DNA of 49,849 nucleotides from Treponema sp. UBA4307 (GTDB taxonomy: Bacteria > Spirochaetota > Spirochaetia > Treponematales > Treponemataceae). Position numbers and translations under genes: made by a program. The stretch lies in assembly GCA_002394685.1 (NCBI GenBank), contig DGUP01000073.1, positions 1-49,849 of the forward strand, given 5' to 3'. The stretch's first letter is position 1, and each line of letters starts with the position of its first letter. Shown one piece after another: positions 1-8,494 of this stretch. The notes below the pieces were generated by a model. It made no database searches, was not told where the DNA came from, and worked only from the letters and a program-made list of their open reading frames with translations.

Positions 1-44
1 TTTCAAAACTCGACATTCGGGCTAACTATACATTTTTATGTAAC

Positions 45-69
45 AAAAAGGTGAAATTCGTACCTTTTT
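45..69. terminator. Rho-independent terminator, probably of an upstream gene
   Basis: Perfect 8-bp inverted repeat (AAAAAGGT at 45-52, ACCTTTTT at 62-69) with a 9-nt loop. The stem ends in a run of five T on the plus strand and is A-rich on the other side, so it could stop transcription in either direction. No gene ends inside the window before it, so the gene it serves lies off the left edge. Confidence 0.55.
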
Positions 70-101
70 AATATAAATCCCAAAATCTCCATTGTTTTCA
101 T

Positions 102-129
102 TTGTGTTTTCAAAAATACCCCCTATAAT
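102..129 (+). promoter_or_regulatory. Possible sigma-70-type promoter of the chemotaxis receptor gene
   Basis: A perfect TATAAT lies at 124-129. A weak -35 candidate TTGTGT lies at 102-107 with a 16-bp spacer. It is 43 bp before the start codon, and a strong GGAGG ribosome binding site follows at 161-165. The -10 match is good and the -35 is poor, so this is tentative. Confidence 0.35.
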
Positions 130-171
130 TTTAGTTGGAGGGTTTGAAAATTTTACAAATGGAGGTTTCAA

Positions 172-2076
172 ATGGACAAGAAGACTTCTCGTAAGTTAGG
201 GCGTCTAGGCGTATTCTACTGTGCCATTTATTTAGCAAGTGATATTACCTTTTGGGTTATGGTAGCAGCCGCCCAATTAATGTCATTTCAAGATTCCTGG
301 GCTTTTCTGAATAACTGGTTTTATTATTTAATCCTTGTTGTTAAGTATTTAATAGTTTCTGCAGTTTATTTCCTTAATGTAAAAAAGATAAAATATTATG
401 ATGGTTCCGAAGAAGGTCTGAAAAAGGCTGAAAAGGCTTATAAAAACATTGTCCGTTGTACAGTAATTCTTTTCTTTGTATTCCTGTTTGTCTTACTTCC
501 AGATTTTTATGCGATTTATAGATCTTCTAAACGTGCTTTAAGTTTTAATTTCATGTCATTTGTATTAATTATGGAAGGGTCCGGCGCTACTATTTGTGCA
601 GCTATGTATGTTTTCTTTCTTGATAGATTTGATAAAGCTACAGAGTTTCTTCCATTTGATATTAATCACAAAGTAATTTCTGGAATTGTAGGCAAAGGTG
701 TTATGGTAACGACTTGTTCCTGGGGTGGATTCATTCTTACCATTGTTGCAGCCTTTATTGGTCAGAATGAAAGAAATATAGACTGGCACAGCTGGGTTGT
801 TTACGGATTGTCACCAGTTTTTGTATTTAATTCTGTAGTTGTAATGATAACAATGTTCCGGCTTTATCATTCAATATCATACAGTTTAAAAAGAATCAGC
901 AAAGTACTTAAACGTCTTTTTGTTAATGATTATACACATGAAGTTGAAGGCATTTATTCCAGGGATGAATTTGGTAGTATGGCTACAAGTATAAATTCAT
1001 TTGTAAGGACAACTAAATCAGTTCTTCAGGATATACAGAAATCTGCTATGACATCTCATACAATGGCCCGGGAACTTGCTGTGCAGACAGGTGCCAGTTT
1101 TAATTCTGTAAATCAGATTGTTGAAAGTATTGATAATATGAATGACAGCGTTAATTCAGAAACAGCGGCTTTTACTAAAATAAATGAAAGCAGCAGGATA
1201 ATGTCAGATACAATCAGCGGTTTGAATCGAAATATTGTAAATCAGGCAGCGGCAGTGGAACAGTCATCCGCCGCTATTGAAGAAATGGTTGCAAATATTC
1301 GTTCTATTTCGGCTATCCTTGAAAAAAATGCTGCAACCGTTTCAAATCTTTCTACTGCAGCAAATGAAGGTAAAAATAATATTGCATCTTCCGTTCTGGC
1401 AGCTGAAAAAATTCTGAAGGAATCAGAAGGGCTTCTGGAAGCTTCAAATGTAATTCAAAATATTGCAGAACAGACCAACCTGCTGGCTATGAATGCGGCT
1501 ATTGAAGCTGCCCATGCCGGTGAAGCAGGCCGTGGATTTGCAGTAGTAGCTAACGAAATTCGTAAACTTGCAGAAGATTCAAACAAACAGGGTAAGGCAA
1601 TCAGTGACAATCTGGAAAAACTTCAGGATTCAATTAAAGAAATTTCCCAGGCTACTCATACAGCCAGTGAAAGCTTTAAGACAATCTACCGTCTTACAGA
1701 TTCAGTCAGTTCCCAGGAAGATGTTATCAAACATGCTATGGAAGAACAGGCTGCAGGTTCAGAGCAGGTTCTTGAAGCTGTAAAAATGATGACCGAAACT
1801 ACTGAAAACGTTAAGTTAGGAGCTTCTGCTATTTCTGACAATAACAATGAAGTAAAGAATAATATGTCAAAGATGGAAATCGAAATTGATAACTTTAACA
1901 AAGTAATGAATGTGGTTTCCAAAAATGCGGCAGAAATCACTTCATCAATTTCAGAGACAAAAAAATCTTCTGATACAAACAATGTAAGCGTTCAGACTCT
2001 TGCAACTCTGGTAAATAAGTTCACTGTTGAAGAAAAAGAGAGTGCTTCTGCTTTAAATAAAGTAAAACGGGCATAA
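172..2076 (+). CDS. Methyl-accepting chemotaxis protein, six-pass membrane type
   Basis: Chemoreceptor that would signal to CheA/CheW at the inner membrane. The N-terminus has about six hydrophobic segments (roughly residues 13-37, 49-70, 92-116, 125-150, 173-197 and 207-230) with short loops and no periplasmic sensor domain. A HAMP-like stretch follows (about 231-283), then a long helical signalling domain. The conserved hairpin tip is clear near residues 430-471 (EQTNLLAMNAAIEAAHAGE, then GRGFAVVANEIRKLAEDS). There is no C-terminal CheR-docking pentapeptide; the end is KVKRA. The start ATG at 172 has GGAGG 6 nt upstream. The gene is monocistronic, bounded by a terminator at 2124. The stimulus is unknown; the polytopic N-terminus suggests sensing within or at the membrane. 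Confidence 0.93.
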   Translation: MDKKTSRKLGRLGVFYCAIYLASDITFWVMVAAAQLMSFQDSWAFLNNWFYYLILVVKYLIVSAVYFLNVKKIKYYDGSEEGLKKAEKAYKNIVRCTVILFFVFLFVLLPDFYAIYRSSKRALSFNFMSFVLIMEGSGATICAAMYVFFLDRFDKATEFLPFDINHKVISGIVGKGVMVTTCSWGGFILTIVAAFIGQNERNIDWHSWVVYGLSPVFVFNSVVVMITMFRLYHSISYSLKRISKVLKRLFVNDYTHEVEGIYSRDEFGSMATSINSFVRTTKSVLQDIQKSAMTSHTMARELAVQTGASFNSVNQIVESIDNMNDSVNSETAAFTKINESSRIMSDTISGLNRNIVNQAAAVEQSSAAIEEMVANIRSISAILEKNAATVSNLSTAANEGKNNIASSVLAAEKILKESEGLLEASNVIQNIAEQTNLLAMNAAIEAAHAGEAGRGFAVVANEIRKLAEDSNKQGKAISDNLEKLQDSIKEISQATHTASESFKTIYRLTDSVSSQEDVIKHAMEEQAAGSEQVLEAVKMMTETTENVKLGASAISDNNNEVKNNMSKMEIEIDNFNKVMNVVSKNAAEITSSISETKKSSDTNNVSVQTLATLVNKFTVEEKESASALNKVKRA

Positions 2077-2123
2077 TACTGATTGTCCTGAAAAAACCAG
2101 AAGAAGACAGTTTTTTTAGTCAT

Positions 2124-2160
2124 AAGGGTGTTGTTTTTTGATAAATAACACCCTTTTTTT
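2124..2160 (+). terminator. Rho-independent terminator of the chemoreceptor gene
   Basis: Perfect 9-bp stem AAGGGTGTT (2124-2132) / AACACCCTT (2147-2155) with a 14-nt loop and seven T from 2154. It lies 47 bp after the stop codon. Confidence 0.85.
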
Positions 2161-2226
2161 ATGTTTTATTGTGTTTTTGCCGAAAATCAATTAATGTATA
2201 GGCATTAAAATTTAGGAGAAACAATT

Positions 2227-2721
2227 ATGGACGCTACCGAAGAAATTCTTAACTTGCTCAGAGACAATGCACGTCTTTCAAAGGAAGACATCTCAGCTAT
2301 GACAAAGAAGACACCTGCGGAAGTAGAAGCTATTATTCAGAAGCTCGAAAACGATGGTGTAATTATGAAGTACGCGGCGATTGTTAATCCTGAAAAGGAC
2401 CCTTCTAAATCCGCGAAAGTAAGGGCGGAAATTGAAATTCAGGTTCAGCCTCAGCGTGAACATGGATTTGATGGTATTGCAGACAGAATTTACCGCTTTC
2501 CACAGGTAAAATCACTTTATTTGATGAGCGGTGGTTATGATTTGAAAGTTGTAATTGAAGGTGAAACATTACAGGAAGTTTCTTTCTTTGTTGCCAGAAA
2601 ACTTTCAACACTTGAAGGGGTTCGTTCTACAAAAACACACTTCTTCCTTAAAACATACAAGGAAAATGATATTGTTTATGTAGAAGAAAATTCTGACAGC
2701 CGTGAAGGCGTAACAGCATAA
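2227..2721 (+). CDS. Lrp/AsnC-family transcriptional regulator
   Basis: A 164-residue DNA-binding regulator. The N-terminal part (about 1-60) reads as the family's winged helix: EEILNLLRDNARLSKEDISA, then KTPAEVEAIIQKLENDGVI and YAAIVNP. The C-terminal part (about 70-150) is the RAM/AsnC effector-binding fold, with VKSLYLMSGGYDLKVVIEG and the helix before LEGVRSTKTHFFLKTYK. The start ATG has AGGAG (2214-2218) 8 nt upstream. It lies 20 bp before an aminotransferase gene with a matching ribosome binding site, so the two are probably one operon and the regulator may respond to an amino acid handled by that enzyme. The ligand cannot be read from sequence. TTTTTGCC (about 2174-2181) and GGCATTAAAA just upstream form an imperfect inverted repeat that could be an autoregulatory site, but this is weak. 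Confidence 0.88.
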   Translation: MDATEEILNLLRDNARLSKEDISAMTKKTPAEVEAIIQKLENDGVIMKYAAIVNPEKDPSKSAKVRAEIEIQVQPQREHGFDGIADRIYRFPQVKSLYLMSGGYDLKVVIEGETLQEVSFFVARKLSTLEGVRSTKTHFFLKTYKENDIVYVEENSDSREGVTA

Positions 2722-2741
2722 GTTTGGAGAAATAGATTAAA

Positions 2742-3911
2742 ATGAATACACGTGAAGATAAATTCAGCAGAGCTATGGTTGAAACACCACCTAGCGGCAT
2801 TCGTAAGTTTTTTGAAATGCTCATCGGTCATGATGATGTTATTTCCCTGTCAGTTGGTGAACCGGATTTTCCAACTCCATGGATTATGAGGGAAGAAGCC
2901 TTTTATCATATTGAGAAAGGTCACACAAGTTATACAAGCAACTGGGGTCTTCTTGAGCTCAGGGAAGAAATAGCAAAGTACATGGAACGCTATGGAATGT
3001 ACTACAAACCAAACAAGGAAATTCTTGTAACAGTTGGTGCCTCTGAAGGAGTAGATGCTGTTCTTCGTGCCATTCTTAATCCTGGGGATGAGATTCTTGT
3101 CAGCCAGCCTTGTTACGTAAACTATACCCCGCTTGCCCTGCTCACTGGAGCTAAGCCGATTGAAATTGATTCTTCAAAAAATGGATTTTACCCAACTGCT
3201 GAACAGATTGAATCAATGATTACGCCAAAAACAAAGGCTCTGATGATTTGTTCTCCAAACAATCCGACTGGAACAATGATTCCTGCAGACGAACTGGCAA
3301 AAATTGCAGAAGTTGTTAAAAAGCATCAAATCTGGGTTATTTCAGATGAAATATATTGCGAACTGGTTTATGAAGATGCAAAGCATACTTCAATCGGTTC
3401 TTTCCCTGGAATGAAGGATTATTCAATTATTCTCAACGGATTTTCAAAATCCTTTGCAATGACAGGATGGCGCATTGGATATATTTGTGCACCGGAAGAG
3501 CTTATGGCCCAGATTGTAAAACTTCATCAGTACAACACAATTTGTGCTCCAATTATGAGTCAGTACGCTGCTCTTGAAGGTCTTAGAAATGGCTGGTCAG
3601 AAGTAGAAAGAATGCGTGTAAGCTATCAGCAGAGACGCAATCTTATGTATAAGGCATTTACAGATATGGGACTCCCTGTTCCAGAACCAACAGGCGCTTT
3701 CTATATGTTCCCTGATATTACATCAACTGGTATGACCAGTGAAGAATTTGCAACTGAGCTTTTTAAGGAATATAACGTAGCGGTTGTACCAGGCAGCGTT
3801 TTCGGACTTGGTGGCGAAGGTCATATCAGATGTTGTTACGCTACTGCAATCGATAAAATCAAGACAGCTCTTGATAGAATCGAGGATATGGTTAAGAAAC
3901 ACAGGAAATAA
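2742..3911 (+). CDS. PLP-dependent aminotransferase, class I/II (fold type I)
   Basis: Cytoplasmic transaminase of 389 residues, a typical family length. Visible landmarks are SVGEPDFPTP near the N-terminus (substrate/PLP region), LVTVGASEGVDAVLRAI, the SPNNPTG motif, ISDEIYCELVYE (Asp and Tyr contacting PLP) and NGFSKSFAMTGWRIGY with the Schiff-base lysine at about residue 236. The C-terminal arginine that binds the substrate carboxylate fits the segment GEGHIRCCYA. The family includes aspartate, alanine and aromatic aminotransferases; the sequence alone does not decide the substrate. It probably shares a transcript with the Lrp-type regulator before it, and the TPR gene starts 22 bp after its stop. 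A GGAGA ribosome binding site precedes ATG 2742. Confidence 0.92.
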   Translation: MNTREDKFSRAMVETPPSGIRKFFEMLIGHDDVISLSVGEPDFPTPWIMREEAFYHIEKGHTSYTSNWGLLELREEIAKYMERYGMYYKPNKEILVTVGASEGVDAVLRAILNPGDEILVSQPCYVNYTPLALLTGAKPIEIDSSKNGFYPTAEQIESMITPKTKALMICSPNNPTGTMIPADELAKIAEVVKKHQIWVISDEIYCELVYEDAKHTSIGSFPGMKDYSIILNGFSKSFAMTGWRIGYICAPEELMAQIVKLHQYNTICAPIMSQYAALEGLRNGWSEVERMRVSYQQRRNLMYKAFTDMGLPVPEPTGAFYMFPDITSTGMTSEEFATELFKEYNVAVVPGSVFGLGGEGHIRCCYATAIDKIKTALDRIEDMVKKHRK

Positions 3912-3933
3912 ATAGGAGAGGTTTATATACTAG

Positions 3934-5295
3934 ATGTTTGTTTCAGTTGTTATTGCAGTTGTTATTGTATTGATTGTAATCACTATTCTCGTAGCTGTTT
4001 CTGCCGGTAAGAAGAATTCTGCTTCTAAACTTACAAAAAATGCAACCGGTGCTGTCAGTAAAAAAGAGCAGGCTATGATAATACGTGATGCAAACCGTCG
4101 TCTTGCAAAAGATCCAAAAGATCCTGAAGGCTTGATGGCAGTGGGCAATGTATACTTTAACAACAAGCTGTGGGAAAAAGCTGAACCTGTTTACATTCAG
4201 CTTACAAAGGTTGCTGTTGAACGTGCTCAGGTAGATGCATTTCAGGCAAATCAAAGAGCGGGTATCTGCTGTTTTATGAATAATAAACTTAAGGACGCCC
4301 TGGGATATTTGATTTTTGCTGAAAAGATTAACCCTCACGATTTTGAGTGTAACTACTATCTGGGACAAGCTCTCTATAAAAATAAAGCATTTGATCAGGC
4401 AGCATCCTGTTTTAAAAAAGCGCTTATTGCAAAGCAGGATGCAGAAGGCATTTATTTTCAGCTGGGAAAGGCTCTTTATTCAGCCCATCACTATCAGGAA
4501 AGTCTGCCATGTCTTAAGAAGGCACTGGATGAAGATCCTGCCAACAAAGAAGCTCTTTTCTATATGGCAGATGCAATGAATGAGCAGGGTGCGGGAGAAA
4601 AAGCAATTAAGGTTTTAATGCATTTAAGGCCAGATCCTGTTTATGGTGCCCGTTCCTGCCTGGAAGCCGGTATGTATCATACAAAAGTTGGAGATACAGA
4701 AGGAGCCATTCAGGATTTTGAAATTGGTCTTAAGCACGAAAATGCTGAACCTGAAGTACGTCTTGAACTTCAATATCGTCTTGCTGCGGTTTTCTTTGGA
4801 ATTGGCCGTATTCCTGACGGACTTAATCTTCTTAAACAGATTAGAATGGTAAATGCAAATTATAAGGATGTTAATTCTTTAATCAGCCGTTACCAGGAAT
4901 TAAGTTCAAATAAGAATCTTCAGATTTATCTTACTGCAGGAACCAGTGACTTTGTTGCTTTGTGCAGAAAGGTAATTACAAACAAATACAAAGGTTCTTA
5001 TGTTAAGATTCAGGATATTAACGTTGGTCCGCTTTACACAGACATTATTGCAGAAATAGAAACTGACAAGTGGGAGAATACAGATCTCTTCCGCTTCTTC
5101 AGAACAAATGGTGCAACTGGTGAGCTTTACGTAAGAGACTTCCACGGTCATCTTCAGGATATTAAGGCTGATAAAGGCTACTGTCTTACAGCCGGAACTT
5201 TTACTGAAGAAGCCCGTAAGTATACTGAAGGCCGCCCTCTTGATTTAATCGAAAAAAGCGAACTTACAAAGATTTTGAAAACAATAAACGGTTAA
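3934..5295 (+). CDS. Membrane-anchored tetratricopeptide-repeat protein
   Basis: A 453-residue protein with one N-terminal hydrophobic segment (about residues 2-24, then GKKNSASK), so an inner-membrane anchor with the bulk on one side. Residues of about 45-300 contain repeated helical pairs of TPR type: DPEGLMAVGNVYFNNKLWEK, NPHDFECNYYLGQALYKNKA, DAEGIYFQLGKALYSAHHYQ and DPANKEALFYMADAMNEQGA. The last 120 residues are not repeat-like and I do not recognise them. It is probably a protein-protein scaffold. The start ATG is about 12 nt from AGGAGAGG, which is long. It follows the aminotransferase by 22 bp and may be co-transcribed. Its TAA stop is embedded in a TTAA shared with the convergent rsmG. 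Confidence 0.8.
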   Translation: MFVSVVIAVVIVLIVITILVAVSAGKKNSASKLTKNATGAVSKKEQAMIIRDANRRLAKDPKDPEGLMAVGNVYFNNKLWEKAEPVYIQLTKVAVERAQVDAFQANQRAGICCFMNNKLKDALGYLIFAEKINPHDFECNYYLGQALYKNKAFDQAASCFKKALIAKQDAEGIYFQLGKALYSAHHYQESLPCLKKALDEDPANKEALFYMADAMNEQGAGEKAIKVLMHLRPDPVYGARSCLEAGMYHTKVGDTEGAIQDFEIGLKHENAEPEVRLELQYRLAAVFFGIGRIPDGLNLLKQIRMVNANYKDVNSLISRYQELSSNKNLQIYLTAGTSDFVALCRKVITNKYKGSYVKIQDINVGPLYTDIIAEIETDKWENTDLFRFFRTNGATGELYVRDFHGHLQDIKADKGYCLTAGTFTEEARKYTEGRPLDLIEKSELTKILKTING

Positions 5296-5963
5296 GCTTT
5301 CTTAACTACAACAAGATTGCGTTCATGGTCTTCCAGAAATGGAACTGTGAGCGCAATTTTTTTATATTCAGGAATGATGGATTTTACGCTTTCCATTTCA
5401 GCCTGAATTTTTTCTGCACGAGCTTTGTATGCTGCAAGATACCCGCCCTTCTTAAGCATATTGAGAAGAAGATAAGATATCTGTTTATCAAAAGGATGAA
5501 AGGCTCTGAAAACTTCCAGGTCAAAGGTATTCATTCTGATGAGATTTGCAGAAGTGCAGTTAACAGTCACGTTTTCAAGTTTCATTGCTCTGACTGCACT
5601 TTCCAGAAATGCGCAGCGTTTTTCCATTCTTTCAACAAGAACAAATTTAATATCCGGAAAAGCAACTGCCAGAGGAAGACCCGGGCATCCACCTCCAGAG
5701 CCTATATCTCCAAGAAGCAGGTCAGAATGTGTAATATTTTTTTCGCTGCAAATATTTTCAATCAGTTGGGAAATATGTGGTACTGCTGCAAGACTGTCCA
5801 GAATATGATTTACAGCAAGTTCGTCAGGAGAATCTGCTTTCATAAGATTATAACTCTGGTTAAATTCCAGAACCTTTTCAATGTAGGTTTCAAGAGCATT
5901 CATCTGCTCTCCGCTGAAGTTAAGTCCCAGCTTTTCTATTCCCTGAATTAATTTCTCTGTCAT
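5292..5963 (-). CDS. rsmG: 16S rRNA (guanine-527-N7)-methyltransferase RsmG
   Basis: SAM-dependent methyltransferase that modifies G527 of 16S rRNA (older name GidB). The protein is 223 residues, normal for the family. The N-terminal helical part contains NQSYNLMKADSPDELAVNHI, with the family's 'NLT...hilDSL' pattern. The SAM-binding motif is GDIGSGGGCPGLPLAVAFPD, followed by VERMEKRCAFLE. The C-terminal part has VFRAFHPFDKQ (in place of the usual 'sRA') and GGYLAAYKAR. The ATG has AGGA about 9 nt upstream and begins 3 nt after the stop of the preceding minus-strand gene, so translation is probably coupled. It is the last gene of the minus-strand cluster begun by rsmE, and overlaps the TPR gene's end by 4 nt. 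In many bacteria rsmG sits beside mnmG; here it does not. Confidence 0.9.
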   Translation of the reverse strand: MTEKLIQGIEKLGLNFSGEQMNALETYIEKVLEFNQSYNLMKADSPDELAVNHILDSLAAVPHISQLIENICSEKNITHSDLLLGDIGSGGGCPGLPLAVAFPDIKFVLVERMEKRCAFLESAVRAMKLENVTVNCTSANLIRMNTFDLEVFRAFHPFDKQISYLLLNMLKKGGYLAAYKARAEKIQAEMESVKSIIPEYKKIALTVPFLEDHERNLVVVKKA

Positions 5964-5966
5964 AAA

Positions 5967-6926
5967 TTAGTTTCCTAAATCAAGTAAAAATTCCAGCTGC
6001 CAGCTTGGGTCTGTTGTCCGCAAAGTTACAAGGTTGCCCGTTCTGTAGGCTGTAAGATTTTCGCGCTGAGACATCTGGTAGAGGAAAGAATATTGGTTCA
6101 GATAGTCCTGTCCTACTGCACATGCAATTGAGTAGGATGAAATACCGTTTGAAGCTTCGTTTGGCTTAAAGTAAATGTAGAAAGTTTCTTTTCTGTTTTT
6201 TCCGTCGCTAAGGTAGATTCTGTCTCCTGTTAAAAGAAAACTTCCATCATTTTGTGTGGATGAAATATAAATTGTACGGCAGGTAGCAAGTACGCTGTAG
6301 CCGTTTACGTAAAAGCGCAGAACTTTTGGCTGAGGCCCCCGGATTGTTTCAATAACAGTGGTTGTTTGATTCTGAATTTGAGAGCCGGATGAATTATTTT
6401 TTACATCCTCCAGCTGTTTCTGCAAAGAATCATTCTGAGCCTTTAACTGTTCCAGTTCAGTAAGAACCTGCTGAAGTTTAATGTTTGTTTCGCTGTTAGA
6501 GTCAGATGTATAAAGATTAGAAATCTTTGAAAGTGATGAAGTCAGCGAGTTTGAGTTTTTCCCAAAAGAATTTGCTACCTGATTTAAAATTCCAAGCTGG
6601 TCCAGAGTAGAAATGTCTGATGCAGAAAGGCTGGACTTTATACTATCAGTGGAAACTGTTTTTTTTGTTTCGCTAACAGTTTCTTCTGTGGAAGTTTTTG
6701 TATCTGTGGTTTTTGTTTCGGAAGTATTGCTGTAGCTGCTGGAATTTGAACCTGGCATATAAAAACCGCTTCCTATTGTAGGAGAAGTAATTACAGGCAT
6801 TTCCGGAGAGGAAACTGTTGGTGCTGTAGGGGAAGTTACTGTAGGTACAGTTTGTGCATACAGGCCTGCTCCTGCAGTGAAAATGAGAACAGATAAAACT
6901 TTCCGGAGTGAATTACAACTGTGCAA
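5967..6926 (-). CDS. Exported protein with coiled coil and Ser/Thr-rich linker, unknown function
   Basis: I do not recognise a family. I place the start at a TTG (6924-6926) because GGAGG lies 6 nt upstream (6933-6937); the frame stays open to a second TTG at 6947 that has no ribosome binding site. From the chosen start a signal peptide is evident: basic N-region SLRKV, hydrophobic core LSVLIFTAGAG and a cleavage site after LYA, before QTVP. A Pro/Thr/Ser-rich stretch with repeated 'TSP/VSSP' follows, then a Ser/Thr/Lys-rich linker. A coiled coil comes next (TNIKLQQVLTELEQLKAQND and QKQLEDVKNN). The C-terminal ~110 residues are beta-rich (PKVLRFYVNGYSVLATCRTI, then DRIYLSDGKNRKETFYIYFK). It is likely periplasmic or at the outer membrane. 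It overlaps the previous gene by 14 nt and is 3 nt from rsmG. Confidence 0.7.
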   Translation of the reverse strand: MHSCNSLRKVLSVLIFTAGAGLYAQTVPTVTSPTAPTVSSPEMPVITSPTIGSGFYMPGSNSSSYSNTSETKTTDTKTSTEETVSETKKTVSTDSIKSSLSASDISTLDQLGILNQVANSFGKNSNSLTSSLSKISNLYTSDSNSETNIKLQQVLTELEQLKAQNDSLQKQLEDVKNNSSGSQIQNQTTTVIETIRGPQPKVLRFYVNGYSVLATCRTIYISSTQNDGSFLLTGDRIYLSDGKNRKETFYIYFKPNEASNGISSYSIACAVGQDYLNQYSFLYQMSQRENLTAYRTGNLVTLRTTDPSWQLEFLLDLGN

Positions 6927-7722
6927 GACTTTCCTCCACAAACTCAAGTCTTTGTGTCAGTTCGCTGATTGTTTTTTCAAGACGAGCTTTTTCTTTTTCA
7001 AGTTTAGATTTTGGATCTACAGTGGCAGCTTTTTTCTTCATCATTGCGATTACGCTGTCAGGACTTTTTCCACTTTCAATAGCCTCTTTTGCCTTTGCTC
7101 TTTCGTCAGGCTTTTTTGCTGCTGCAAGAATTTTCATATTGTCAAAGCCAAGGGCTGTATCTTCTTCCGGCAGAGCTGAAATGATAGAAACATTCTTTGC
7201 GGTAGTGCGAGGAATCTGTAAAACCCGGTCAAGGTAATCTTCGTAGCGGATGTTTGAATCTTCACAAAGCTGATGGGCTTTAATGAGGCGCTTACCCAGT
7301 TCCTGCATGATTTTTCCGTTTGGAATAATGTAGTTTTCACGGATTTCTTTTGTCAGGGAATCCAGTTCTGGTGAAAGAGAAATGTCCAGTTTGTAATAAC
7401 CTTTTGCTTCTGCAGTATCCAGCAGGGCATGAAATTTTGCCCAGAAATAATTTGTATGGCTGCGGGCCTGATGAGGAAGTTCTCTTCCCCCGTTTGCCTG
7501 AATATCTTCTTCGTTAATCAGGTGGTGGGTATACTCGTGAATGGCTGTATAAATTAATTCATTATCAGTCTTAAAATTTTTGTTGTGAAGGAGAATTTCC
7601 CTGGTTTCCGGTTTGTAAAGTCCGTTAACTCTTTTGCTTTCTTTGCCCGTCATTGTAACTGTAAATTCAAGGGCAGATTCCTGAATGTCCAGGAGCATGT
7701 TCTTAATATCGTCGTTTGTCAT
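6913..7722 (-). CDS. HExxH-containing putative zinc metallopeptidase with C-terminal coiled coil
   Basis: A 269-residue protein without signal peptide, so probably cytoplasmic. Residues 62-66 read HEYTH in a helix (LIYTAIHEYTHHLI), the classical zinc-peptidase signature. A third ligand may be His89 in SHTNYFWAKFH, a spacing like the HExxH...H-x-x-x-F/W arrangement of SprT/WLM-like minigluzincins. N-terminal strands (VNGLYKPETREILLHNKNF) also fit that fold. The middle is helical, and the C-terminus is a strongly charged coiled coil (SKLEKEKARLEKTISELTQR). Family knowledge suggests a peptidase; the substrate is unknown. It lies 19 nt after rsmE and overlaps the next gene by 14 nt, so it is in one operon. 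No clear ribosome binding site precedes ATG 7722. Confidence 0.68.
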   Translation of the reverse strand: MTNDDIKNMLLDIQESALEFTVTMTGKESKRVNGLYKPETREILLHNKNFKTDNELIYTAIHEYTHHLINEEDIQANGGRELPHQARSHTNYFWAKFHALLDTAEAKGYYKLDISLSPELDSLTKEIRENYIIPNGKIMQELGKRLIKAHQLCEDSNIRYEDYLDRVLQIPRTTAKNVSIISALPEEDTALGFDNMKILAAAKKPDERAKAKEAIESGKSPDSVIAMMKKKAATVDPKSKLEKEKARLEKTISELTQRLEFVEESLAQL

Positions 7723-7741
7723 AAAATTAATTTTATCACTT

Positions 7742-8488
7742 CTATTCCAATTTGCCCATACGTGCCAGAATCAGGGAAGCGGCAACTGTAGAAGCTGTTT
7801 CTGTGCGGAAGATTCTTTCACCCATGCGAAGGCGGCAAAAACCTTTTTCTTCAAAGAGTTTTCTTTCAGCAGCGGTCCAGCCTCTTTCACTTCCAATTGC
7901 GGCAAGGGCTGACTTTGGCTGAGGATTTGAAAGCAGGCGATGGTTCAGGGAATCACTTGCATCAATATTGTCCAGAGCGTAAAGATCTGGTGTAGAAGAA
8001 ATTTTATCTTTCAGGGCAGAAAGACATTCTTCCAGTGACGCGTGCATAAAAATTTGTGGTATATGTGTGCCTCCTGCCTGAACTGTTCCGTCAAAAAGCA
8101 TCTGGCGGCAGTTTTCCGGGCTGGCTAAATCACTTTTAAGATAGGATTTGTCCGTGAGCTGAGTTGCAGTAAGATGAATTTCATCCACCCCCAGTCCTGC
8201 CATATCCCTGAGAAGACGCTTGAGCTGAATAGGTCTTGGAAAACCAATAATCATTGTAAGAGGGTAGAGCGGCTTTCCATCCCCCTGAGGCTGAAATGTA
8301 AAGGAAATATATTTTTCTTCCAGATTAATTTTACTGATTGCTGCAGTTCCTGACTGTCCGTCAACAATTCCTGCTGTAAAAGTGTCGCCTTCTTTTTTGT
8401 GAAGAACTTTTATCAGGTGCTGGGCCCTTTCATCCTTCAAATTTAAAGGCTGATTGATTTCTTCTTGTGTAAATAGACAGATGTTCAT
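7742..8488 (-). CDS. rsmE: 16S rRNA (uracil-1498-N3)-methyltransferase RsmE
   Basis: SPOUT-class methyltransferase for U1498 of 16S rRNA. The N-terminal PUA-like region carries the family pattern LKDERAQHLIKVLHKKEGDT. The SPOUT part has MIIGFPRPIQLKRLLRDMAG, then GVDEIHLTATQLTDKSYLKS. The C-terminal knot is AAIGSERGWTAAERKLFEEK followed by LRMGERIFRTETASTVAASL, which holds the SAM-binding residues. The frame is open to ATG 8530, but I choose ATG 8486-8488 (MNICLF) because family proteins begin close to this point and the extra 14 residues look unrelated. No Shine-Dalgarno precedes either start; a promoter-like pair ends 6 nt before ATG 8488. First gene of the minus-strand cluster. Confidence 0.88.
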   Translation of the reverse strand: MNICLFTQEEINQPLNLKDERAQHLIKVLHKKEGDTFTAGIVDGQSGTAAISKINLEEKYISFTFQPQGDGKPLYPLTMIIGFPRPIQLKRLLRDMAGLGVDEIHLTATQLTDKSYLKSDLASPENCRQMLFDGTVQAGGTHIPQIFMHASLEECLSALKDKISSTPDLYALDNIDASDSLNHRLLSNPQPKSALAAIGSERGWTAAERKLFEEKGFCRLRMGERIFRTETASTVAASLILARMGKLE

Positions 8489-8494
8489 AGGAAT

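Noticed and set aside
5325..5951. 208-codon plus-strand open frame opposite rsmG
   Set aside because: It mirrors rsmG, has no ribosome binding site and a composition typical of an antisense shadow.
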